A DNA stretch of 64,000 nucleotides, from assembly GCF_014196495.1 (NCBI RefSeq), contig NZ_JACIDT010000003.1, forward strand, positions 329,813 through 393,812. Reading direction: 5' to 3'. A program made the position numbers and the translations under genes. Positions 26,387 through 34,284 of the stretch are shown here, piece after piece. This DNA is from Sphingobium jiangsuense. Its GTDB lineage: Bacteria > Pseudomonadota > Alphaproteobacteria > Sphingomonadales > Sphingomonadaceae. The notes below the pieces were generated by a model that made no database searches, was not told where the DNA came from, and worked only from the letters and a program-made list of their open reading frames with translations. How positions within the stretch are numbered: position 1 is the stretch's first letter; each line of letters starts with the position of its first letter.

Positions 26387-29305
26387 ATGAATAATATCGC
26401 ATATCGGCGGAGGCTGCTTTCGGGTTCCGCATTCGGTTTCGGAGCCATCATGCTCGGCGCCGCGCTGGTGACGGCCGGGCCCGCATGGGCGCAGGACGAA
26501 AGCGCCGCGCCGCAGGACATCGTCGTCACCGGTTCGCTGATCGCGCGCCCGAACAATGTCTCGGTCAGCCCGATCGTGTCGGTGTCGGAAGAGGCGATCA
26601 AGGCGGCAGGCCAGGTCGATCTGGAAGCGACGCTCAACCAGTTGCCGGGCTTCGTGCCGTCGGGCGGCGCGGCGACCGGCGGGCAGGGTGGCGGCGGCCG
26701 CGCGACCGTCAACCTGCACGGCCTCGGCTCCAACCGCAATCTCGTGCTGCTGGACGGCAAGCGCCTGCCGCTGTCCGACATCAACGGCAATGTCGACATC
26801 AACATCCTGCCGGAATCGATCATCGGCGGGGTCGACGTGATCACCGGCGGCGCCTCGGCCATCTACGGGTCGGACGCGATGTCCGGCGTGGTCAATTTCA
26901 AGGTGCTCAAGCCGTTCGAGGGCATCCGCGCCGACATGCAGATCGGCGATTCCTTCCGGGGCGACTATCGCCGCTTTTCCGGCGCAGTGGCGCTGGGCAC
27001 CAGCTTTGCCGAGGATCGCGGCCACCTGATGCTGTCGGCCAGCTATTCCGACCGCCAGCCGCTGTCGGGCGACAAGCGCTCCGTCTTCGACCTGCGCGTG
27101 CCGTCCTCGTTCATCGGCCAGAGCACCTTCGTGCCGAGCGCGACCAACCTGCCCGATCAGGCGGTGCTCAATTCGCTGTTCGCCGGCTACGGCGTCACGT
27201 CGAGCATCAACCCCACGCTCACCCTGGGGTTCAACGACAATGGCTCGCTGTTCACCCAGACGGGCGCGATCAACTATCAGGGGCCGACCACGGGCGGCTA
27301 TGCGGTCATCGGCAACAATGTGCGCATGCCGGTCGGCCCGCAGCTCCAGATATTGAACGGCCTCCAGCGCACGACGCTGTTCGGCAAGGCCGATTATGAG
27401 CTGACCGACGCGCTGACGCTCTATGGCCAGTTCCTCTACGTGGACTCGACCGTCAATACCGAGAGCGGCAAGAGCCTGACGCAGTTCGGCACGCTGACGA
27501 CGATCCCGGTCACCAACCCCTTCATTCCGGCCGATTTGCGGACGCTGCTGGCCTCGCGCCCGGATGCCGCCGCGCCCTTCACCTGGAACGGCCGCTATGT
27601 CGGCGTGGCCGACAAGTCGTGGGACGAGAATTTCTCCGTCCAGCAATATATAGCGGGCCTGAAAGGCGGGCTGTTCGGCGCGTGGACCTTCGACGTCTAT
27701 GCCGGCTACGACAAGACCGTGCACGACCAGAAAAACTATAACGCCGTGCTCAAGAGCCGGGTGCAGCAGCTGCTCAACGCGCCCGATGGCGGCGCGTCGC
27801 TGTGCGCGGGCGGCTTCAACCCCTTCGGCCTCGCCAACGCCTCGCGCCTGTCGCCCGAATGTCAGGCCTATATCACCAAGACCGCCTTCAGCCAGGAAAA
27901 GCTGACGCAGACGCAGGTGCAGGGCACGATCAGCGGCCCGTTGTTCAGCCTGCCCGCGGGCGACATGCAGCTGGCGCTGCTCGCCGGCTATCGCCGCAAC
28001 ACCTACAGCTATACGCCCGATTCCGATCTGGCGGCGCAGAATATCGAGGCGGTGATCGCCTCCTCGGCTGCGGCGGGGCGTATCAACGTGAAGGAATTCG
28101 CCGCGCAGATCGACGTGCCGCTGCTGAAGGACAAGCCGTTCATCGAGGAATTCGGCATCGGCGGCGCGTTCCGCTATTCCGACTATTCGGTGACGGGCAG
28201 CGTGACGAGCTATGAAGGCGACGTGCGCTGGCGGCCGGTTTCCTCGCTGCTGGTGCGCGGCAGCTATCAGCGCGCCGTCCGTGCGCCCAATATCGGCGAG
28301 CTGTTCTCCCCGGCGACGGGCGTGCAGATCGCCATCGGCACGCCGCCCGCGTCCATCGGCGACCCGTGCGACGTGCGCTCCACCGCCCGCACCGGCGCCA
28401 ACGCGGCACAGGTCCGCGCGCTCTGCATCGCGCAGGGCGTCCCGGCGGCGGCGATCGACAGCTATCAGTTCCCGACCACCGCGACGGCAGGCGTCATTTC
28501 CGGCAACACCGGCCTGTCGCCGGAAAAGGCCGATACCTACAATATCGGCTTCATCTGGAATTCGCGCTGGACCTCGCCCTGGCTCAGCAACCTGTCGCTC
28601 TCGGTCGATTATTACAACATCAAGATCAAGGACGTGATCTCGACCGTGCCGGGCCTCACCACGCTGGCCAAATGCTATAATCTCGACGGGTCGAACCCGA
28701 CCTATGCGGCCTCCAACGCCTTCTGCGCGCTGCTGGCGCGCGACGATCAGGGCAATCTCCAGACCATCGGCCAGCCTTTCCTCAATCTGGGCGGACTCCA
28801 GACCGACGGCGTGGAGATTCAGGTCAACTGGTCGGTCGGGCTTGCCGATATCGGCGTGGGCAACGGCAGCGGCGCGGTCTACATCAACAGCGCCATCGGC
28901 TATATGAACCATTACAAGGTGCAGACGCTGCCGGGCACCGCGTTCCAGGATTTCGCGGGGACCAACACCATCGGCTCGCCGCGTCCCGAATGGAAGGCGC
29001 TGACCACCTTCGGCTATCGCTCCGACGCGTTCGGCGTCGCGCTGCGCTGGCGCTATCAGGATGCGATGGACGATATCAGCGCGGTGACCACGCCCGCCAA
29101 TGCGGCGGTCGGCGTCGATGCCTATAATCTGTTCGACCTGACCGGCAATGTGAAGGTGGCCGACGCGTTCGACCTGCGCTGGGGCATAACCAACCTGTTC
29201 GACAAGGGGCTGCCCTATGTCGCCAGCTCCCAGAACGGCGCCGACCCCGGCACCTTCGACGCGATCGGGCGGTCCTTCTACATCGGCGCGAAGGTCAGCT
29301 TCTGA
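26387..29305 (+). CDS. TonB-dependent outer-membrane receptor (shikimate/quinate ester locus)
   Basis: A 972-residue receptor with signal peptide (hydrophobic near 15-33, GPAWAQ cleavage), plug start DIVVTGSLIARPNNVSVSPIVSVS, the plug signatures LHGLGSNRNLVLLDGKRLPLS and GGASAIYGSDAMSGVVNF, and a barrel ending IGRSFYIGAKVSF with terminal Phe. ATG after CAGGGGAATAGATC. It lies 62 bases after the exported hydrolase gene; a small GCCTG/CAGGC hairpin in the gap could tune the ratio of the two products. It probably imports the aromatic ester or oligomer handled by the two exported esterases. A frame of 1205 codons on the opposite strand is a GC-driven shadow. Confidence 0.93.
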   Translation: MNNIAYRRRLLSGSAFGFGAIMLGAALVTAGPAWAQDESAAPQDIVVTGSLIARPNNVSVSPIVSVSEEAIKAAGQVDLEATLNQLPGFVPSGGAATGGQGGGGRATVNLHGLGSNRNLVLLDGKRLPLSDINGNVDINILPESIIGGVDVITGGASAIYGSDAMSGVVNFKVLKPFEGIRADMQIGDSFRGDYRRFSGAVALGTSFAEDRGHLMLSASYSDRQPLSGDKRSVFDLRVPSSFIGQSTFVPSATNLPDQAVLNSLFAGYGVTSSINPTLTLGFNDNGSLFTQTGAINYQGPTTGGYAVIGNNVRMPVGPQLQILNGLQRTTLFGKADYELTDALTLYGQFLYVDSTVNTESGKSLTQFGTLTTIPVTNPFIPADLRTLLASRPDAAAPFTWNGRYVGVADKSWDENFSVQQYIAGLKGGLFGAWTFDVYAGYDKTVHDQKNYNAVLKSRVQQLLNAPDGGASLCAGGFNPFGLANASRLSPECQAYITKTAFSQEKLTQTQVQGTISGPLFSLPAGDMQLALLAGYRRNTYSYTPDSDLAAQNIEAVIASSAAAGRINVKEFAAQIDVPLLKDKPFIEEFGIGGAFRYSDYSVTGSVTSYEGDVRWRPVSSLLVRGSYQRAVRAPNIGELFSPATGVQIAIGTPPASIGDPCDVRSTARTGANAAQVRALCIAQGVPAAAIDSYQFPTTATAGVISGNTGLSPEKADTYNIGFIWNSRWTSPWLSNLSLSVDYYNIKIKDVISTVPGLTTLAKCYNLDGSNPTYAASNAFCALLARDDQGNLQTIGQPFLNLGGLQTDGVEIQVNWSVGLADIGVGNGSGAVYINSAIGYMNHYKVQTLPGTAFQDFAGTNTIGSPRPEWKALTTFGYRSDAFGVALRWRYQDAMDDISAVTTPANAAVGVDAYNLFDLTGNVKVADAFDLRWGITNLFDKGLPYVASSQNGADPGTFDAIGRSFYIGAKVSF

Positions 29306-29342
29306 TCGAGGCATGACCGGCGGGCAGGTGGAAACCCCGCCT

Positions 29343-29367
29343 GCCTGCCGTGCGGCTTTCGGCAGGC
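29343..29367 (+). terminator. GC-rich hairpin after the TonB receptor gene
   Basis: Perfect 8-base stem GCCTGCCG/CGGCAGGC with a 9-base loop, 38 bases after the receptor stop codon. No T-tract follows, so it may act as a transcript-end stabiliser or Rho-assisted terminator. Confidence 0.5.
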
Positions 29368-29464
29368 GGGCAGGGGACGGAACCCTTGCCCGCCTGTGTC
29401 GTTCCTCAAGAGGATATTCGCGGCCCGCCAGGCAGGCGATGCTATGATGTTCGGAGGATGACCG

Positions 29465-29908
29465 ATGCGGATTGCCAATGGTACGCTGATACTGGCCGTC
29501 GACGGCAGGAAGATGCTGATCCTGCGCAATGACGGGGATGCCGACTATCCCGTCCTCACGACGCTGGAGCATGAGGAGGCGGACAATCCGGCGTCGCGGG
29601 AGCAGGGAACGGACGCGCCGGGCCGGGCCTTTTCCAGCGTGGACGGGCGACGCAGCGCCATGGGCGAAACCGACTGGCACGAACAGGCCGAGGGGCGCTT
29701 CGCCGTGCAGGCGGCCGATAGGCTGGAGCGTCTGGCCGACGCGCAGCCGAACGATCTGGTCGTCGTCGCGCCGCCGCGCATTCTGGGCGAATTGCGCAAG
29801 CATTACGGCACCGCGACGAAGCGGCATCTCTTTGCCGAGGTCGGCAAGGACCTGACCGGCCATAACACGGACGAGATCGGCAAGGCGCTCGCCGCGCACG
29901 AGAATTGA
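29465..29908 (+). CDS. Host-attachment family protein (PF10116-like)
   Basis: A 147-residue protein with the pattern of the family named for attachment to host cells: N-terminal NGTLILAVDGRKMLILRNDGDADYPVL, the internal S.GRRSAM-type stretch (FSSVDGRRSAMGETDWHEQAEGRFA), AADRLERLA and the conserved VVVAPPRILGELRKHYG, then KDLTGH. It resembles archaeal/eukaryotic release-factor-like folds and is thought to be ribosome-associated or stress-related rather than truly adhesive. The start follows TTCGGAGGATGACCG. It converges with the phosphoribosyltransferase gene, five bases apart. The function in free-living sphingomonads is not known. Confidence 0.85.
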   Translation: MRIANGTLILAVDGRKMLILRNDGDADYPVLTTLEHEEADNPASREQGTDAPGRAFSSVDGRRSAMGETDWHEQAEGRFAVQAADRLERLADAQPNDLVVVAPPRILGELRKHYGTATKRHLFAEVGKDLTGHNTDEIGKALAAHEN

Positions 29909-29912
29909 TCCG

Positions 29913-30608
29913 CTATTCCGTGGACGCGCCGGGCCGGCTGGCGGCGGCGTGCAGCGCCGCGTCGGCCAGCAGATGCGTGACCTCCGCATCGCCGGTCTGG
30001 TCGAAGTTCATATAATGCGCGCCGACAGCGTAGAAGGGATCGGGTGACGCGAGGCAGACGATGCCGTCGCATTCGGCGGCCAGCGACTGCACCACATCAG
30101 GCGGGGCGACCGGCACCGCCAGCAGCACCTTGCGCGCATGCGCCTTGCGCAGGCCCTTGAGCGCGGCGCGCACGGTGCCGCCGGTCGCGATGCCGTCATC
30201 GACGAGGATGACGTTGCGCTCCCCGACGGACGCGGGTTGCCGGTCGCCCAGATAGAGCTGCCTGCGCCTTTCTATCTCCCGCAGCTGGCGCCGGGTTTCG
30301 GCCTCTATATAGGCGGGGTTGGGCGCGATCTGGCGGATGATATCGTCGTTGAGGACGACCTGGGGATCGGCGCCGTCGATCACCGCGCCGATGCCGAGTT
30401 CCTCATAACCGGGCGCGCCCAGCTTGCGCACGAACACTATGTCGAGTTCCGCATCCAGCTCGCACGCGACCTCATAGGCGACCGGCACGCCGCCGCGCGG
30501 CAGGCCGAGCACCAGCGGATTTTCCGGCGCACGGCCGATCAGGGCCTGCGCGAGCTGGCGGCCAGCATCCTTGCGGTCGCGGAACGGGGGGCCATGGGAA
30601 ACCATCAT
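29913..30608 (-). CDS. Phosphoribosyltransferase-domain protein
   Basis: A type-I phosphoribosyltransferase-like protein of 230-231 residues. The PRPP loop is VILVDDGIATGGTVRAALKGL (Asp-Asp pair and TGGT), with an N-terminal LGLPRGGVPVAYEVA segment and FVRKLGAPGYEELGIGAV. The pair ATGATG at 30608-30603 overlaps the TGA of the hydrolase gene, so it is translated by coupling. In several proteobacteria this protein is encoded with a dienelactone-hydrolase-like and an erythromycin-esterase-like gene, exactly as here. Its substrate is unknown, and purine salvage is unlikely because the hood region does not match. Confidence 0.86.
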   Translation of the reverse strand: MMVSHGPPFRDRKDAGRQLAQALIGRAPENPLVLGLPRGGVPVAYEVACELDAELDIVFVRKLGAPGYEELGIGAVIDGADPQVVLNDDIIRQIAPNPAYIEAETRRQLREIERRRQLYLGDRQPASVGERNVILVDDGIATGGTVRAALKGLRKAHARKVLLAVPVAPPDVVQSLAAECDGIVCLASPDPFYAVGAHYMNFDQTGDAEVTHLLADAALHAAASRPGASTE

Positions 30609-31270
30609 CCATCCTCCTGCATGTGGCGAACGAACCAGCGCGCGGCATGGTCGATCACCCTGTCCAGCGTGCCGGGCTCCTCGAACAAATGGCCCGCGCC
30701 CGGCACGATCGCCAATTCGGTGCGGGCGTGCATGTGCCGCATCGCGACGCGGTTGAGCTTGAGCACCGGCAGGTCGTGGCTGCCGACGATCAGCAGCGTC
30801 GGCGCGCGCACATGCGCGAGCGCCCGCGACCCCGCAAGGTCCGGCCGCCCGCCGCGCGAGACGATCGCCGTTATGTCCGCATCCTCCGCCGAGGCGGCGA
30901 GCAGCGCGGCCCCGGCGCCGGTGCTTGCGCCGAAATAGCCGATCGGCAGCCCGGCAAGCGCAGGGATGTGCCGCGCCCATGCCGCCGCGCCCGCAAGGCG
31001 GGCGGCCAGCAGCGGGATGTCGAAGACATTGGCGCGGTCCAGCTCCTCCTCCGGCGTCAGCAGGTCGACCAGCAGCGACGCCAGCCCAGCGCGGCCCAGC
31101 CCTTCGGCGACATGATTGTTGCGCGGGCTGAGCCGCCCGCTGCCGCTGCCATGGGCGAAGACGACAAGGCCGACCGGCGCGGGCGCCGCGCGCAACAGGC
31201 CCTGAAGCCCCTGCGGTTGCACCGTGACCGGCGTCGCTGCCGCGACCGGGGGCGGGGCGGCGGCCATCAT
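30605..31270 (-). CDS. Dienelactone-hydrolase-like alpha/beta hydrolase
   Basis: A cytoplasmic alpha/beta hydrolase of 220-221 residues: VVFAHGSGSGRLSPRNNHVAEGL, LLVDLLTPEEE, nucleophile serine in YFGASTGAGAAL, Asp in LLIVGSHDLPVLKLN and His in GAGHLFEEPG. It lacks a signal peptide. ATGATG at 31270-31265 overlaps the stop of the upstream gene and its own stop overlaps the next start, so the three-gene operon is fully coupled. The sequence type is the one annotated as dienelactone hydrolase family beside phosphoribosyltransferases; a true role in chlorocatechol degradation is not supported by neighbours. Confidence 0.85.
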   Translation of the reverse strand: MMAAAPPPVAAATPVTVQPQGLQGLLRAAPAPVGLVVFAHGSGSGRLSPRNNHVAEGLGRAGLASLLVDLLTPEEELDRANVFDIPLLAARLAGAAAWARHIPALAGLPIGYFGASTGAGAALLAASAEDADITAIVSRGGRPDLAGSRALAHVRAPTLLIVGSHDLPVLKLNRVAMRHMHARTELAIVPGAGHLFEEPGTLDRVIDHAARWFVRHMQEDG

Positions 31271-32598
31271 AGTCCGAACGGCCAGGTTTCGGGCGCGCCA
31301 TGCGGGCGCTCGTCGCCGAGCGGAGTGACGGCGCCGGTCTGGTCGAACCAGACCCAGGCGTCGAACTGCTCCGCCATCACCGCCTCGAAATAATGGCTGA
31401 GCAATTCGGTTTCGGGCCGGTAGACGACGCCGATCGCGCGCTCCAGCAGCGGGCCGCGCAACTGGGCGGCAAGCTCCCGCCGGGAGGGGTCGCGCCAGTC
31501 GGTCAGCGTCCGGGGCAGGCCCGCGCGGCGGAACGCATGCTCGTAGCTGTCCGGGCGGGCGGGGCGCACGGCCTTGACCCGCATCGGCGCGCCCCAGTCG
31601 TCGGCGGCGGCCACCGTTCCGGTATCGGTGCCGAAGCCGATCAGCACCGCCTCGTCGCCATAGACCATGCGGCACAGCTCGCCGATGTTGAATTCCCCGC
31701 GCCACCCCATCGCGGTGGCAGCGGCATTGCCGATATGGCTGTTATGCGCCCAGACCACGGCCTTGGTCCCCTCGCCGCGATGGGCGAGCAGCGCCTGAAG
31801 CGTCGCGAACATATGCCGGTCGCGCAGGTTCCAGCTCTCGGCCGAGCTGCGGTACATTGCCCGGTAATAGTTTTCGGCGGCCTGCACGATGCGGGCATTC
31901 TGCACCGCGTCGAACCAGCGCTCGCCGTCCCGCTTCAGGTCGTCCAGCTGACCGGCCAGCATCTCGCGCAACTGGGCGACGACCTTCTCCTCGCACCCCG
32001 GATGGCCGCCATGGACGACCGCTAGGCCGTAATGCGCCGGTTCGTCCTGCCATGGCGTCAGGCATCCGTAGCGGGTGCGGGCGGCGGCGGCCTCGCGCGG
32101 GTCGACGGTGTCGAGATAGGCGAGCACCGCATGGATCGACTCGTTGAGGCTGTAGACGTCCATGCCGCTGAACGAGACGCGCCTTTCCTCCACCAGCGTG
32201 GCATTGTGGCCGCGCAGCCAGTCGGCGAATTCCAGCACTTCCCGGTTGCGCCACATCCAGGTGGGAAAGCGGGCGAACACGTCGCCCCGGCGCGGCCGGG
32301 GGGCCTGATGGCGGACATAATCGTCGATGCGGGCGGCGTCGGGCCAGTCGGCCTCCACCGCGACGACGGTGAAGCCGTGGCGGCTGACGAGGCGGCGGGT
32401 GATCGCCGCGCGGGCGCGATAGAATTCGGACGTGCCGTGCGTCGCCTCGCCCAGCAGGACGATCCGGGCGTCGCCGAAGCGGTCGAAGCAGGCGCCGAAC
32501 TCCTCCGCGTCGAGCGGGGAGGGCAGCGGCTCGCCATGCCGGCGCAGCGCCTCGACCAGATCGGCGGAAACCTCGCGTTTCACTGGGTCGTGGATCAT
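31267..32598 (-). CDS. Erythromycin-esterase family protein (EreA-like)
   Basis: A 443-residue protein with the erythromycin-esterase signatures LLGEATHGTSEFYRARAAITRRLV (with the catalytic-type histidine), VAVEADWPDAARIDDYV, WMWRNREVLEFADWLR and VVWAHNSHIGNAAATAMG, and C-terminal ERAIGVVYRPETELLSHYF. ATG 32598 follows AAGGACCGTCGAC; the frame is open further upstream without a better start. Members hydrolyse macrolide lactones in resistant bacteria, but many chromosomal ones, including those coupled to phosphoribosyltransferases, have unknown substrates. Macrolide resistance should not be assumed. It is first gene of the coupled operon. Confidence 0.88.
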   Translation of the reverse strand: MIHDPVKREVSADLVEALRRHGEPLPSPLDAEEFGACFDRFGDARIVLLGEATHGTSEFYRARAAITRRLVSRHGFTVVAVEADWPDAARIDDYVRHQAPRPRRGDVFARFPTWMWRNREVLEFADWLRGHNATLVEERRVSFSGMDVYSLNESIHAVLAYLDTVDPREAAAARTRYGCLTPWQDEPAHYGLAVVHGGHPGCEEKVVAQLREMLAGQLDDLKRDGERWFDAVQNARIVQAAENYYRAMYRSSAESWNLRDRHMFATLQALLAHRGEGTKAVVWAHNSHIGNAAATAMGWRGEFNIGELCRMVYGDEAVLIGFGTDTGTVAAADDWGAPMRVKAVRPARPDSYEHAFRRAGLPRTLTDWRDPSRRELAAQLRGPLLERAIGVVYRPETELLSHYFEAVMAEQFDAWVWFDQTGAVTPLGDERPHGAPETWPFGL

Positions 32599-32959
32599 GT
32601 CGACGGTCCTTCGGAACGGTCGCGGTCCCTTGCCGCGACGCCATGCACCGCGCTGCCTCTGCGTCCTGCGTTCCGCCGGGCCTGCATGCCTTGTTCGCGG
32701 GCCGGGCGGTATCCGGACTTTTCCGTAAAGGGTGGTCCTCAAGGGAATCGGGCAGGCGAAGGGAGAACGCCGCGCGGGAGGGAAGGGTTCCGCGAAAGTC
32801 CAGCCCGTGGCCGCCCGTGCGCGAGGAGCGGCGGGCCGTTTTCAAAAGCGGCGCCATGCGTAGATTCCCCAATATCGGCTGCGGCGGCAATGGGCGCAAG
32901 CTTCCGGGTGACGAGGGTGCGGGAAGGCGCGCGCCCGGTCTTGCGAGGGAAAGGTTCAG
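32599..32959. other. Divergent intergenic region between the esterase operon and the CBS gene
   Basis: 361 bases with no gene. It must contain the promoters for both directions. The only notable feature is TTTCAAAAGCGGCGCC at 32840-32855, with TAGATT following at 32861. The same 16-mer precedes the peptide deformylase gene at 43979-43994. No clear palindrome or terminator was seen. Confidence 0.6.
32840..32855 (+). promoter_or_regulatory. 16-base motif shared with the peptide deformylase leader (possible promoter element)
   Basis: TTTCAAAAGCGGCGCC, identical to 43979-43994. Both copies point toward a plus-strand gene (CBS protein, deformylase) and both are followed after 5-7 bases by an AT-rich hexamer (TAGATT, TATAAG). 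This could be a -35-like box plus discriminating element for one sigma factor. Identity over 16 bases at two places is seen; function is inferred. Confidence 0.35.
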
Positions 32960-33385
32960 ATGAGCACGACAGTCGCGGAAATCATGCATGACGGGGTCGA
33001 ATGGGTGCCGCCGGACGCGAAGCTTTCGCAGGTGGCAAGGATCATGAAGGAGAAGGATATCGGCGCGGTGCCGGTGGGCGACAATGACCGGCTGGTCGGC
33101 ATGGTGACCGACCGCGACCTGGCCGTGCGGGCGCTCGCCAACGGCAGGGATCCCGGCGAACTGACGGCGCGCGACGTGATGAGCGAGCCGATCGTCTATT
33201 GCCACGCCGACGAAAGGATCGAGGACGCCATCCGTCTGATGGAATCGCGCCAGATCCGCCGCCTGCCGGTGATCAACGAGAACAAGCGGATGGTCGGCAT
33301 CCTGTCCATCGGCGACATCAGCCAGTGCGGGCATCGCGACCTGACCGCAGAGGTGATGAGCGCGGTCAGCGACCATCATGGCTGA
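32960..33385 (+). CDS. Tandem CBS-domain protein
   Basis: A 141-residue protein made of two CBS domains: residues about 3-66 (VAEIMHDGVEWVPPDAKLSQVARIMKEKDIGAVPVGDNDRLVGMVTDRDLAVR) and about 74-135 (VMSEPIVYCHADERIEDAIRLME..QIRRLPVINENKRMVGILSIGDIS). Both have the G(I/M)(V/L)(T/S).(R/G)D ending used to bind adenosine ligands. Stand-alone CBS pairs sense energy or redox state through AMP/ATP/NADH-type ligands. It starts at ATG after GAAAGGTTCAG. Neighbours (Usp, Hsp20, FixL/J-like pair, alcohol dehydrogenase) indicate a general stress or low-oxygen cluster. Confidence 0.9.
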   Translation: MSTTVAEIMHDGVEWVPPDAKLSQVARIMKEKDIGAVPVGDNDRLVGMVTDRDLAVRALANGRDPGELTARDVMSEPIVYCHADERIEDAIRLMESRQIRRLPVINENKRMVGILSIGDISQCGHRDLTAEVMSAVSDHHG

Positions 33386-33452
33386 TCGGGCTGAGTGATC
33401 GCATGGCCCGCGCGAAGGAAGGCCGGAGCGGGACTTCTCCGCTCCGGCCTTC

Positions 33453-33947
33453 CTACCCGTCGCCCGTTTCGATGGGGACCGCCCGCGCCGACGGCGCCTT
33501 CGCCTTCGGCACGGAAATCTTGAGCACGCCATTCTTCAGCCGCGCCTTCACGCCGTCGTCGGCGACGGCGCCGGGCAGGGGGATGCGCCGTTCGAACGAG
33601 CCGCGATGGCGTTCCTCGACGACGACGCCATCCTCCTCGCTCCTGCTGCTGTCATCGGCCTCGCCCTTGATCACCAGCACGCCGTCCGCCACGGAGACGG
33701 AAATCCGGTCGGGCTGGAAGCCCGGCACATCGGCGTTGATCCTGTAGGCATCGTCCTTGTCCTTGATCTCCACCAGCGGGAAATTGGGCAGACGCGGGTT
33801 GCCGAAGCCGAAATCGAACAGCCGGTCCGGTTGGCGGACCAGATCGTCGAACACCCGGTCGACTTCCTTGCGCAGCCAGTTGATCGGTTCGGCAAGCTTT
33901 CCGGCGCGCGCCGGTTGCCGCGTGGTGGCGGGGTCCTTTTCGGCCAT
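33453..33947 (-). CDS. Hsp20/alpha-crystallin family small heat-shock protein
   Basis: A 164-residue small chaperone. An N-terminal variable arm (EPINWLRKEVDRVFDDLVRQPDRLFDF) is followed by the alpha-crystallin domain at about 58-150: FPLVEIKDKDDAYRINADVPGFQPDRISVSVADGVLVIKGEA, SFERRIPLPGAVADDGVKARLKNGVLKISVPK, with the A.(L/K)NGVL motif and the C-terminal I-x-V-like KISVPK. The start at 33947 has AAGGGAGCGACCC; an upstream-extended frame lacks a site. It holds unfolding proteins for DnaK/ClpB. The gene converges with the CBS gene. Confidence 0.92.
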   Translation of the reverse strand: MAEKDPATTRQPARAGKLAEPINWLRKEVDRVFDDLVRQPDRLFDFGFGNPRLPNFPLVEIKDKDDAYRINADVPGFQPDRISVSVADGVLVIKGEADDSSRSEEDGVVVEERHRGSFERRIPLPGAVADDGVKARLKNGVLKISVPKAKAPSARAVPIETGDG

Positions 33948-34067
33948 GGGTCGCTCCCTTGTTCGGATCGCGATGCGGCGGTCCTTTCCGGCCGCATCCT
34001 CTCCGCCCATGGTAAGCACCGGCGGGCGGGGCTTTGAATCCGCAATTATACTAGGGAGATGATGCCC

Positions 34068-34211
34068 CTAGCCGATCCATCCGGAGGACAGCAAAAGCTG
34101 CACGCCGATCACCAGCGAAAGCAGCGCCGCGCCCAGTTCCAGCCGGAACCGGGCTTCGGACCCTGCTTCGGCCTCTGTGCCGTGGGCCGGTGTCTGCCCC
34201 CGCGATCCCAT
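34068..34211 (-). CDS. Small single-pass membrane protein (47 aa)
   Basis: Forty-seven codons starting MGSRGQTPAHGTEAEAGSEA, with one hydrophobic segment (LGAALLSLVIGVQLLLSSGW) at the C-terminus. The ATG at 34211 is preceded by AAGGGGAGACTCCG, a strong ribosome site, which argues that it is real. It lies between Hsp20 and the response regulator, 73 bases after the latter's stop. No family is recognised. A short tail-anchored peptide in a stress cluster could modulate a membrane complex, but nothing in the sequence shows which. Confidence 0.6.
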   Translation of the reverse strand: MGSRGQTPAHGTEAEAGSEARFRLELGAALLSLVIGVQLLLSSGWIG

Positions 34212-34284
34212 CGGAGTCTCCCCTTCATCCTTGTCGGTAAAAGGGGTAGTGCGCGGCGGGGCGGAGGGAAATTGGGAGATGTAC

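Noticed and set aside
26372..29989. Open frame of 1205 codons on the minus strand, antisense to the second TonB receptor
   Set aside because: The composition is Arg/Ala/Gly/His-rich with no domain, and the plus strand holds a full TonB receptor. In GC-rich genes the antisense frame lacks stops by codon bias.
31267..32598. Macrolide-resistance gene
   Set aside because: The family name comes from EreA/B, but the chromosomal operon with hydrolase and phosphoribosyltransferase has no known link to macrolides.
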